This document shows, one piece after another, positions 34,900-61,639 of a DNA stretch of 64,000 nucleotides. The notes beneath the pieces were generated by a model. It made no database searches, was not told where the DNA came from, and saw nothing but the letters and a program-made list of their open reading frames with translations. Both the position numbers and the translations under genes were made by a program. Positions within the stretch are counted from its first letter, which is position 1; each line of letters starts with the position of its first letter. The DNA comes from Caprimulgus europaeus (lineage: Eukaryota > Chordata > Aves > Caprimulgiformes > Caprimulgidae), in NCBI GenBank assembly GCA_907165065.1, contig OU015551.1, forward strand, positions 1-64,000. Reading direction: 5' to 3'.

Positions 34900-35452
34900 G
34901 AGTTCCAGTGATTCAGGGAGGATATGTCTCCTCCCCCACCTATACATAGCAGTATCTTAGGTCTTAGGAACAAACATTCCTACAGTATACACCATGAGAC
35001 TTACTATCATTTGACTTGCATGACCATGGAGAAGGTATGAGAAAGTGGGGTGGGAAACTTACATCAGTCCTAGAGGCATGAGTATACAAGTTGCAAAGAA
35101 AACCAAACACAAAAGGGGGCTCTTCCAGGAAAATTGCTGTCCAGTTGACAGCTCTCAAGACAATGCAGATGAGCATCAGATCCCTATTTACAAGACGTGA
35201 GTGAAGGGAATGGGGGTCCAACCTGCACAAGCCACTCAAACTCATATGTTGATAGTGGCACTATGTTCATAATTAGAGGGGCCCTGCCTCCAGCCTGATG
35301 CAGGACAGAGACAATCAAGTTTACTTGACTCTGTGGATTCAGTGACCTGGCACATCTGACCCCCAGGAGTATAAGGTTCCAGTGGACAAAGGTGCCCAAA
35401 GCACCCTAATGACAACAAACTATAAAGAGGCAGAACCCATCTGTATTTCTAG

Positions 35453-35809
35453 ATGGGGGACTCCCAACAGCTGACTGTATTGGAGGCTGAAATACACCTA
35501 ACTGGGAGGAAATGGCAAATACGCATTGTGATTGGCCCAGATGCTTTGTGCATTCTCAGCACAGACTACCTTAGGAGAGGGTATTTTAAGAACCCAAGAG
35601 GGTACTGGTGGGCTTTTGGTAGAGCCGCCTTGAACACAAAGGAAATTAAATGGCTGTCTACTTTGCCTGGTCTCTCAGAAGACCCTTCAGTTATGGGACT
35701 GCTGAGGGTTGAGGAACAACAGGTGCCAACAGCTGCTACAACAGAGCATCAGGGGCAATATCACACAAACCAAGACTCTATGATTCCTATTCATAAGCTG
35801 ATTCGTTAA
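35453..35809 (+). pseudogene. ERVL-like protease-to-RT linker remnant
   Basis: A 118-codon open frame with LSTDYLRRGYFKNPRGYWWAFG and LPGLSEDPSVMGLLRVEEQQVP, features of the protease end and the start of RT in avian ERVL-like elements. The stop at 35807-35809 interrupts the pol frame just before RT. Confidence 0.65.
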
Positions 35810-35814
35810 CTGGA

Positions 35815-36430
35815 GAGCCAGGGAGTGATCAGCAGGACTTGCTCACTCTTTGGCAGCCCCATATGGCCAGTGTGAAAGTCTAATGGAGAACAGAGACTGA
35901 CAGGAGATTACTGTGGCCTAAATGAAATCATATCACCATTGATTGCTGCCATGCCAGACATGCTAGAACTCCAATATGAACTGAAGTCAAAGGCACCCAA
36001 GTGATACACCACAACTGATATTGCTAATACATTTTTTACAATCCCTTTGGCAGCAGAGGCCAAGACAGTTTGCTTTCATCTGGAGGGATGTCCAGTATAC
36101 CTGGAATTGACTGCCCCAGAGTGGAAACCCAGCCCCAGCATCTGCCATGGACTGATCTAAACTGCACTGAAAGAGGGTGAAGCTCCAGAACACCTGCAAT
36201 ATATTGATGACATCAGCTTAAGGGGCAATACAGCAGGAGAAGTTGTTCAGAAAGGGAAGGAAATTGTCCGAATCCTTCTGGGAGCCAGCTTTGCCATAAA
36301 ACAAAGTAAGGTCAAGGGACCTGCACAGGAGATTCAGCTTTTATAAATAAAATGGCAAGATGGATGTGATTAATAAAATAACACCTATGTCCCCACAACT
36401 AGGAAAAAAAACCTATTTCTGGAGAATGGC
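35815..36430 (+). pseudogene. ERVL-like reverse transcriptase remnant
   Basis: Readable pieces include GLNEIISPL, TTDIANTFFTIPLAAEAK and, at about 36197-36214, QYIDDI, the YXDD catalytic box in its YIDD form. Several stops, for example near 36002 and 36158, inactivate it. Confidence 0.8.
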
Positions 36431-37059
36431 TATTCTAATTTACAGTCAGATTGTAAGACCTCTCAATCAAGTGACCCAAAATAAGAATGATTTTACATGA
36501 GCCCCTGAGCAATGGCAAGCCTTTGAACAAATTAAACAGGAGACAGTTCATGCAGTAGCCCTTGAGCCAGTCCACACAGGACAAGGTGTTAAAAATGTGC
36601 TTTACATCACAGACAGGCAGAACGGCCCTACCTGGAGCCTCTGGTAGAAAGCACCAGGAGAAACTTGAGGTTGACCCCAAGGGTTTTGGAGTAGGAGATA
36701 CAGAGGATCTGAGGCCCACTATACTCCAACTGAAAAAGAGATACTGGCAGCTTATGAGTGAGTTTGTGCTACTTTGCAAGTGATGGGTACTGAGGCACAG
36801 CTCCTCTTGGCACCCCGATTGCCTGTATTGGGCTGGATGTTCAAAGGGAACGTTCCCTCTACACACCACGCAGCTGATGCCACGTGGAGCAAGTGGGCCA
36901 CACTGATCACACAACAAGCTCGAATAGTAAGCCCCAGTCACTCAGGAATTTTGGAAGTGATCATGAACTGGCCAGAAGGCAAAAATTTTGGAATGTCACC
37001 AGAGGAGAAGGTGACATGTGCTGAAGAGGTTCCACCATATAATGAACTACCAGATAATG

Positions 37060-38410
37060 AGAACTGATATGTCCTGTTCACTGATGGGTCCCATCATATT
37101 GTAGGAAAATATTGAATGTGGAAATCTGCTGTGTGGAGTCCCACTCGACAAGTTGCAGAGACTGCTGAAGGAAAAGTTGAATTGAGTCAGTCTGCAGAGG
37201 TGAAAGCCATCCAACTGGCTTTAGATATTTCTGAATGAGAAAAGTGGCCAGTGTTCTATTTCTATACCAACTCATGGATGATGACAAATGCCCTATGGGG
37301 ATTGTTACAGCAATGGAAACAAGAGCAACTGTCAGTGCAGAGGTAAACCCATCTGGGCTGCTGAATTACAGCAAGATATTGCTGCCCAGGTAGAGAGGTT
37401 GATTGTAAAGTTACATCGTGTAGACGCTCACACGCCCAAGAGTCGGGCCACTGAAGAACATCAAAACAACCAACAGGCAGATCAGGCTGCTAAGACTGAA
37501 GTGGATCCAGTGAATCCGGACCGGTAACATAAAAGTGAAAAATGTTTAGGTCTCTGGGCCCATGATGCCTCAGGCCATCAGGGAAGAGATGCTACATATA
37601 GATGGGCTCGTGATCAAGGTGTGGATTTATCCACGGACACCATCACACAGGCGGTGAATGAATGTGAAACATGCGCTACAGTCAAGCAAGCCAAGCTCTT
37701 AAAACCTCTCTGGTATGGAGGACAATGTTTAAAATGTAAATATGGAGAGGCCTGGCAGATTTATTGTATCACACTCCCACAAACTTGCAATGGCGAGCGC
37801 TACATACTCACAATGGTGGAAGCAATCACCGGATGTTTGTAGATATATGCCATGCCCCATGCCAACACCCAGAACACTATTCCAGGCCATGAAAAGCAAG
37901 TCTTGTGGTGGCAATGACACTCTAGAAATAACTGAGTCATACAACAGGACTCATTTCCAAAACAACCTCATAGACACTTGGACCAAAGACCATGGCATTG
38001 AGTGGGTATATCACATCCCCTACCATGCACCAACCTCCAGAAAAATCAAATGATGCAATGAGCTGCTCAAAACCACACTGAGACCAAAGGGTGGTGGAAC
38101 TTCCAAACACTGGGACACACATTTAATAAAAGCCACCTGGTTAGTTAACACCAGACGATCTGCCAAGCGAGCTGGCCCTGCCCAATCAAGACGTTTATGT
38201 ACTGTTGCAGGGGATAAAGTCCCTGTTGTTCACATTAAAAATATGCTGGGGAAGACAGTCTGGGTTATTCCTGTCTCCGGTGAAAATAAACCCATTTGTG
38301 GGATTGGTTTTGCTCAAGCACTTGATTGCACTTTGTGGGTGATACAGAAGGATGGGGAATTTCAATGTGCACCTCAAGGGGAATTGATTTGGGGTGAAAA
38401 TAGCCAATAA
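37060..38410 (+). pseudogene. ERVL-like RNase H and integrase remnant
   Basis: RNase H begins with LFTDGS at about 37072-37090. Integrase starts with a zinc-finger-like H-x-H region near 37560 and CETC near 37665, followed by EAWQI, VEAITG and IEWVYHIPYHAP. After WQI the codons read Tyr-Cys where I expect the first catalytic Asp, so the active site seems lost in addition to the stops. The last codons before TAA are at about 38407. Confidence 0.75.
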
Positions 38411-40044
38411 ACTGTATGATGGTGTTTAAAAACCTTGCCACTGTATATCATCACTGCTATGGTTGCTGTATATTCTACAAACAGCATTATATCTCCCAGG
38501 TTAATGAAGAATGAATTTTGGTGGAACCAGAATTGGTGCCCAACAACTTCTTTGAAATCTACATCAAGGCACAGACCCTGAGCATCAACCGTACCAGACA
38601 TCCCAGCTATGATCTCCAGATGCGGCAGGCACCAGTTCCATTAACTATACAGCACCTGATGACAGTAGCTCCATTACCTATGCAAAGTCCACATCATCTT
38701 TCCTGCCTTGAACAACTGTTATGACAGATGAAACCTGAAGTTATGGACTAAATGAACTCAACAGACATTTTGAAGGAAATGGTCTATAAACTAGGGGAAT
38801 TATCTTTGTGTACATATGTGTATATATATCAGGAATAGCAGTGATGATGAATTGTAATGTATTAAAAAGTGTGAAACTTAAGCCACCTGTTGCTTACTCT
38901 CATCCTTTTCCTCCCCCTCCTCCTTCTCATCCTCCTCATTTTGCCTCCTATTGCACCTGTTGCCTCGTCTTTCTCCTCTTCCTCTCCTTCCTCCTCCTCC
39001 TTCTCCTGTTGCCTTTTGTTTGATGTAGATGACAACTCTTCCTCCTATTGCATCCTGTTGCGTCCTCCTCCTGTGGTACACCTCTCCTCTTCCTCTTCCT
39101 TGTCCTCTTCTTGACATTGACTCTTCATCCTGTTTTCTCCTGTTGCCACTTCCTCCTCTTCCTCTTTTTCCTGTTGCACCCTTTTCCCTCCTCCTACTCT
39201 TCCTCCCATTGCCTACTTTTCCTCCTCCTTCTTCTCCTCCTGTTGCCTGCTGTTGCTTGCTCCTCCTCTTCCTCTTCCTCCTCCTGTTGCCTCCTCTTGC
39301 CTCATCTCCTCTTCCTCTACCTGTTACATCTTTTGCCTCCTCATTCTCCTCTTCCTGTCGCTTCCCATTGCCTTCTCCTGCTCCTCCTGTTGTCTCCTCC
39401 TCCTCTTACCTCCTCTTGCTTCATGTTGCTTTCTCCTCCTTTTGCCTCATGTTGGCTCCTTTTGACTTCTCTTTTTCCTCCTCCTGTTGCCTCTTATTGC
39501 CTCCTCCTGTTGCTTAAGCTCCTCCTCTTCCTCCTCTTGCATCCTCCTCCAGTTGCCTCCTCCTCTTCCTGTTGCCTCCTCTTGCCACCTCCTGTTGTCT
39601 CTTGATGCCTCCTTCTTTGCCTCCTTCTGATTCATCCTGTTGCCTCGTCTTCCTACTCCAGTTTCCTCGTGTTACCTTCCTGTTTCCTCCTCCTCCTCTT
39701 GCCTCCTGATGCCCCCTCTTACTCTTCCTTCTGAGTCCTCCTCTTCCTTCCTGTTGCAACCTGTTGCTTCCTCCTCCTGTTGGTCCCACTGTCCTCTATC
39801 TTCTTGTCCTTGAGCTGTTGCATTTTTGTCCTGTTGCTGCCTCCTCCTCCTGTTGCTCCTATTGCCTCCTCATCATCATCTTCCTCCTCTTCCTCCTTCT
39901 CCTCCTTTAATCTCCTGTTCTTGCTGTTGCTTGCTCCCCCTCCTCTTCTTGTTTCTTCCTCTTGCTACCTCATCATCATCATTCTTTTTCTTCCAGTTCC
40001 CTCCTTGTCCTCCTCCTGTGGCTTCCTTGTCTCCTGTTCTTCCT

Positions 40045-40245
40045 TGTCACACTGGAACAGGTTGCCCAAGGAAGTTGTGGATGCCCCCTCCCTGGAAGTG
40101 TTCTCGGCCAGGTTGGATGAGGCTTTGAGCAACCTGGTCTAGTGGAAGGTGTCCCTGCTGATGGCAGGGGGGTTGGAGCTAGTTGATCTTTAAGGTCCCT
40201 TCCAGCCCAAACCATTCTATGATTCTATGATTCTATGATTCTGTT
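40045..40245 (+). mobile_element. CR1 LINE 3' end with (ATTCTATG)n tail
   Basis: CACTGGAACAGGTTGCCCAAGG through GATCTTTAAGGTCCCTTCC to three ATTCTATG copies at about 40213-40240. It is inserted in the pyrimidine tract. Confidence 0.96.
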
Positions 40246-40263
40246 GCATTCTCTTCTTCTTCT

Positions 40264-40320
40264 TCCTCCTCCTCCTCCTCCTCCTCCTCCTCCTCCTCCT
40301 CCTCCTCCTCCTCCTCCTCC
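40264..40320 (+). repeat. (CCT)n microsatellite
   Basis: About 19 uninterrupted trinucleotides directly after the CR1 insertion. Confidence 0.97.
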
Positions 40321-40683
40321 TGTTTCCTTCTGTCCTCTTCCTCCTCTACCTGTTGCATCCTTTTTCCTCCTTGTCTTCCTCCTTTTTTTGCTACTTTTTT
40401 GCCTCTATCTTCTCCTGTTTCCTCCTGTTTACTCCAGCTTCCTTTTCTTGCTTCTTCCTTGTCCTGCTCCTCCTGTTGCCTTCTTTTTCCTCCTTGTTCT
40501 CCTCCTATTGCCTGTTGTTGCCTCCATCTCCCCCTCCTCATGTTTTCTCCTGTTGCCTCCTCCTCCTCCTCTGCCTCCTCCTGTTGGCTCCTTTTGCTTC
40601 CTCATCCTCCTCCTCTTGTCTCCTCCTCCTACGCCTTCTGTTTTCTCCTGTTGCCTCATTTTGATTCTTGTCGCCTCCTGATG

Positions 40684-41195
40684 TGTCCTGGTTTTGGCTG
40701 GCATAGAGTTAATTTTCTTCCTAGTAGCTAGTGTAGTGCTGTGGTTTGGATTTAGTACGAGAATAATGTTGATAACATACCAGTGTTTTAGTTGTTGCTA
40801 AGTACCGCTTATACCGTGCCAAGGACTTTCTGCTTCCCTTGCCTTGCCATCGAAGAAGTACACAAGAAGCTGGGAAGGAGCAGAGCTGACTTGAACTAGC
40901 CAAAGGGATATTCCATACCATGTGACATCACATTCCGTATATAAACTGGGGCGATCACTGCTCGAGGACGGGCTGGGCATCCATCAGTGGGTGGTGAGCA
41001 ATTGCACTGTGCAACACTGTCATATATTCTTTTATTATTATTATTTTCTCCTCCTTTGCTGTCCTATTAAACTGTCTATCACAACCCATGAGTTTTACCT
41101 TTTTTTTAAATTCTGCTCCCCATCCCCCCAGGGGAGGGAGGAGTGAGAGAGTGGCTGTGTGGTGCGTAGCTGCTGGCTGGGGTTAAACCATGACA
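40684..41195 (+). mobile_element. solo ERVL-type LTR
   Basis: 512 bp from TGTCCTGG to CCATGACA, with inverted TGTC..GACA ends. It has a TATATAA box near 40938 and ATTAAA near 41067. Flanks TGATG (40679-40683) and TGCTG (41196-41200) agree at 4 of 5 bases, as a 5-bp target duplication with one change would. It splits the pyrimidine tract. Confidence 0.88.
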
Positions 41196-41760
41196 TGCTG
41201 CCTCCTCATCCTCCTCCTACACCCCCTGTTTCCTCCTGATGCCTCCTTTTTCCTCCTTCTCTTGCTGCCTCCTGTTGCCTTCTTTTTGTCCTCCCTCTGT
41301 TGGCTCCTGTTGCTTTCCCCTTCTCCTCGTGTTTCCCTCTGTTCCACTTTCGCCTCCTCTTCCTCCTCCTCTTTCTTCTCCACCTCTTCCTTTTCCTCTT
41401 CCTTCTCCTTCTGTTGGCTCCTGCTGCCTTCTCCTACCCCTCTTCCTCCTTCTTCTCTTCCTTCAAACTCCTATTGCCTGCTGTTGCCTGCTCCTCATTC
41501 ACCCCTTGTAGCCTTCTGTCATCTCACCCTCCTCGTCCTTCTGCTCTGCCGCCTCTTCTTCCTCCTCCCCCTGTGGCCTCCTGTTGCCTTGTCTGCCTTC
41601 TCCTCCTGTTGCATCTTCTATCCTCCTATTGCCTGGTATTGCCTCCTCCTCCTCCTGCTGCTGCTGTTTCTACCTTATCATCCTTTTTATTCCTGCATGC
41701 CTCCTGCTGCTTCCTTCTCCTCCTCCTCTTTCCAAGGGCCACTAACACCTTTCAGTCCTG

Positions 41761-42420
41761 ACCAGTTCCTGAACCAGGAGTGGGTATAGGGTGGGTGGTG
41801 GGTATAGGGTGAGGGTGGTAGTGGGCATGGGGTGAGGTTTAAGTGAGAGTACAGGCTGGGTGGTAGAGCAAGCGCAGAGCCCCAGTGTCTGTGGGGCTCT
41901 GAAGGGGCTACCAAAGGAAGGCAATGACGACCAACACCTTCCAGTCCTGGCACCTCCCACCTGGGAGCTGTAGGTGGGGCTCCCATACCACCTCCCCCTG
42001 AGGCATGCTGGCAGCTATGAGCCCTCACACCCTTCTGCATTGTGGGGTCTGTAGGCCCTCACCTCCCCCCCACTCCCCACCCTGCCACCTTGGCACGGCC
42101 TCAGTCCCCACAGTGTGGTGGGAGCTGCAGCCCCTCACCCCTGGTGGCAGCCTGCCAGCTGTCCTCCCTCACCGCCCCCTCTCCACAGCATGCTGGGGGC
42201 TGTACTCTCCCCTGTCCTCCCCGCTCCCAGTGGCATCCTGAGCGATAGAGTCCCTTATCCCCCACAGAGTGCCGGGAGCTCTTTAGTCCCTCACCGCTGT
42301 CTCCAACAGCTTTCAGTCCGGGCAGCTGCTGTGTTGTAGCCCTACGTGGTGGGGTGTCTGGTTTGGACCTGGGGTCTGGTCAGGGTGAGGATGAGAGTTT
42401 AGTGCACCATGCAGTGCAGA
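41761..42420. repeat. GC-rich degenerate minisatellite
   Basis: GGGTATAGGGTG units at 41780-41830, then blocks with CATGCTGG(C/G)AGCT..CCCTCACC..CCCCCTC recurring about every 60 bp to 42340. No gene recognised. Confidence 0.55.
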
Positions 42421-42905
42421 GCCTCCTCCTCACTCCTCCAGGGCAGCAGGGCATTTGCCAGGTATTGGGAAGGTCTGGCAAATGGCCCAGGGCTCTCTGG
42501 AGAGCAGCAGGGCCCTGACCAGCCCTAGCAAAGTCTGGCATCAGCACAAGGGGTCTCTCTGGAGGGTAGCAGGTCCTTGCCCAAGCATCTGCAAGCCTGG
42601 CAAAGGACCTGGGAAACTCTGTAGATAGGCAGAGCTCCTAATGGCACCCCACAAAGCCCCTGGGGCATTCTTGGGGGCACCACACCCCCTTGAGGCTTCC
42701 CACAAGGTTTATAGAAGGCCTTGGGGCAACCTGGATGGTAGCAGAACAATGTCCCGGCCCAGGAAAAGGCTGGCAAAGGTCCTGGCACTCTCTAGATGTC
42801 ATCAGGGCCCCACTCGAAGCACAACAAAGACCCAGTGAAAGTCCCAGGGCTCTCTGGAGAGAACAGCCCAGGCCCCAGCAAAAGCCCCGGGTCTCTCTGT
42901 AGGGC
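42421..42905. repeat. ~60-bp minisatellite with CAGGGCTCTCTGGAGAG core
   Basis: Phrases AAGTCTGGCA..GGGTCTCTCTGGAGGG and AGGGCTCTCTGGAGAG(C/A)A recur about eight times at roughly 55-65 bp spacing. Confidence 0.65.
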
Positions 42906-42909
42906 ATCA

Positions 42910-43110
42910 TGTCCCCACATTCATCAAATCTACATCGCTCCAATTTAGTAGCAAGAATGTTCTGGGGGACTGTGTCAAAAGCCTTACAGAAGTCCAGGAA
43001 GATTATATCCATATCTCCTCCCTTGTCCAGTGATGCAGCCACTCCATTGTGGAAGGCCGTTAGATTAAGTGTGGTTTGCCTTGGTGAGGCCGTGTCGGCA
43101 CTCTCTAATC
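42910..43110 (-). mobile_element. CR1 LINE fragment (reverse transcriptase)
   Basis: The minus strand encodes DMDIIFLDFCKAFDTVPQNILATKL, the RT motif A region of CR1-type LINEs (LDFxKAFDTV). It appears to be a different, older subfamily from the CR1 at 61640-64000. Confidence 0.88.
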
Positions 43111-43360
43111 ACTCCTGTGCCTGGGAGTTTGCAGCATGGTGGCTGAGAATTGTCGCTTCTCAGGACAGGTCTGTCCCAGTTTAATTTAAACTTTGTCCTG
43201 TAGCTCTTAGCTTTGCAAAGGGAGGGTGCACTGAAGAGCAGCCCTCCAGAAGGCTGAGCGCAGATAAGAGTTGCTGCAGTGTCGGTTATTTATCCTTGGT
43301 GTTAACCTTAAACGTGCAAGTGCTACACTGAGGCAGGAGTGGGGATGAAGTCCTATGGCC
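43111..43360. other. no gene seen
   Basis: 250 bp of single-copy-looking sequence between two CR1 fragments. Confidence 0.4.
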
Positions 43361-43364
43361 ATCT

Positions 43365-43692
43365 AGAACCTCCTCACAAGGGGAAGAGGAGGGGCAGGCG
43401 CTGAGCTCTTCTCTCTGGCCACCACCGCCAGGAGCAGAGGCCATGGCAGGAAGATGTGGCAGGGGAGGGGGAGGTTGGCCATGAGGAAAAGGTTCTTGAG
43501 GCAGAGGGTGGTGGAGCACTGGCACAGGCTCCCCAGGGAGGTGCTCATGGCACCAGGCCTGACAAGATTCCAGCAGCATTTGGCCAAGGCCCTCAGGGAC
43601 ATGGTGTGAATGTTGGGACTGTCCTGTGCAGGGACAGGAGTTGGACTCGATGATCCTTGTGGGTCCCTTCCAACTTGCAACATTCTGTGAAG
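43365..43692 (+). mobile_element. CR1 LINE 3' end
   Basis: AGGCAGAGGGTGGTGGAGCACTGGCACAGG..GGAGTTGGACTCGATGATCCTTGTGGGTCCCTTCCAACTTG..ATTCTGTGA is a CR1 3' end. It lies just beyond the proposed UNC13A poly(A) site, in opposite orientation to the gene. Confidence 0.9.
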
Positions 43693-43739
43693 ACCTCCTG
43701 GATGCTTGCCCTCCCACACCTCCACAGTAGCTGCAGTGA

Positions 43740-45251
43740 AGGGTGTGCTTTTTAATGTCAGTTATAATAAAATATTTTTACAGAGCCCAAAAAATTCAAA
43801 ATAGTGCAAAACATCTCACTGTCATGCATCCATGGTAGCCGCCGGCGGCAGTGCCACACGGGGTGGTACAGACTCACAGGCATCGGTGACACATGTGCTA
43901 CAGGAGCAGAATTGGTCAGTTCAATCACATGCCAAACAGGACAGATTGGGGAGGGAGCACAGGGCCAGGGGCACCACAGTCAGGTAGTGCAGGGCTGAGC
44001 CCCAGCCTGGCCGTGCAGGAGCAGCGGTTAGAAAAGGGGTGTAAACATTGAAGAGAAACAAGAGAGGAAAGCTAAACCCTTTGGTCCCAGGAAACCTATA
44101 GAAAAAGGACCATGGGGGCCAGTCAGGGCACCCTATTTTGGGCTGAGAAAGGAGCTGAGAGAGGTATATTGACTTGTGGGGTCATCAGGCCTCTGTCTTC
44201 CCCAGTACTTAGGGCAAGCTGGCCAGCTGGAGTGGCCATCCCCAACACTGTGCACCCTGGCCTCCCGGGCACTCACACGAGACACGCACACCACTGATCA
44301 CACAGAAATGGTGGTTAATAGGAAATTGTGGGGGGGATCCTCTGGGTTGGGGGGTGGGAAGGGTCTTGCTTGCGCCAAGGAGGTCTCATGGGCGCTGCTG
44401 CACTGCACAGGGATGGCTGGTCCCCACTGGCCAGAGCAAAAGAAGATGGGTCCCTCTGCTTCAGTGCCCCCAGCCTTTGAACCCAAGCCGTGGCACCTTG
44501 GGGGTGGCAGTGGAGCAGCCCATGGTGGCAGCAAGGCAGGGAAGACAGGATACGGGCCGGGGGCTGTTCCCTGCCACTCCCGGCCCTGGTGATGCCTCTG
44601 CCAGCCAGGGAGGGAACCCTGTGTGGGGCATGTGGGGGTGGTGCCCACCAACTCAACAGCCCCAATAGCCCTTCCAGGTGCAGAACACAGCCGCATATCC
44701 AGCTGCCCCCTGTATGTACAACTATTTACATATCTACAGGACGCTCAGCTGATGGGAGCTTCCCTGTCCCTCAGAGCACCCTGTGATGCTCAAGGGATGA
44801 GAACAAGAGGCCATCTTGCTGTGCCAGCCACTCACCAATACTCTGGGGTGGGATGAGACACCATCCCCACCCCAGCCCTTTCCTTGTGTTGCTTGATGAG
44901 GTTTGGGGCTGGGTAGGACAGAGTAGGGTCATGGATGGGCCATTGGGGTTCTTCCATCTCAGACAAGCTGGGAAGGGGAAGAGCTATCCTATTGCCCATT
45001 CTGGGGTCCAGTCCTTCCCTGCAGCACCATCAGCCCCAGCACCTTCCCTTTAGGGTGGGAAGGGGACATGGCCATGCTCTGCACCACTGTCACCCTGCCA
45101 TTCTGTTACTGTAGCCACATCCCCCTCTCACCCACACTAGGGCCAGGAAGGAAACTCCTCTTGTGGCCACTCCTATGGCTTATACATGGCTGGAGGATGC
45201 TGTAGAAAAGGGGCCAAGTATGGAGGGAGAGGGCTGGGGAGTGGAAAGGGT
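43740..45251 (-). other. UNC13A: probable UNC13A 3' untranslated region
   Basis: The minus strand downstream of the TAA at 45252-45254 has no frame or repeat. An ATTAAA signal (plus-strand TTTAAT at 43751-43756) and a following GTGG-rich element would give a 1.5-kb 3' UTR. A Pumilio-type TGTAAATA lies at 44723-44730. The end is a proposal only; a longer or shorter UTR is possible. Confidence 0.4.
44723..44730 (-). promoter_or_regulatory. Pumilio-type element in UNC13A 3' UTR
   Basis: The minus strand reads TGTAAATA, matching UGUANAUA, the published Pumilio target. An 8-mer of this kind occurs often by chance, so binding is only a possibility. Confidence 0.35.
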
Positions 45252-61551
<16,300 letters not shown>

Positions 61552-61639
61552 CTAGAGGAGCACGACTGCACCTGTGGGTGCATGCAAACAACAGCAGGGC
61601 AGGGTGATGCCAGCAGTGACCTCCCCACCCAGGGCTGGT

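Larger units (their letters stand above)
34560..38760 (+). mobile_element. ERVL-like provirus internal region, decayed
   Basis: The order gag remnant, protease, RT, RNase H, integrase can be followed on the plus strand through many stops and shifts. There is no recognisable env after integrase, which fits ERVL-class elements. The 3' side ends in the polypyrimidine tract at 38882 without a 3' LTR. The LTRs at 33956-34533 and 40684-41195 are of a compatible family but are separated from the body by other sequence. Confidence 0.85.
38882..41760 (+). repeat. polypyrimidine tract / degenerate minisatellite
   Basis: Almost pure C and T on the plus strand, built from CCTCCTGTTGCCTCCTCTTCC-type units of roughly 20-35 bp. 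It is interrupted by a CR1 end (40045-40245) and an LTR (40684-41195). Long Leu/Ser/Pro-rich open frames on the plus strand and Glu/Arg-rich ones on the minus strand are composition artefacts. Confidence 0.9.

Noticed and set aside
38890-41761. Long open frames with Leu/Ser/Pro or Glu/Arg-rich translations on both strands
   Set aside because: They follow from the CCT/CTT-rich pyrimidine tract, overlap in all frames and have no domain.
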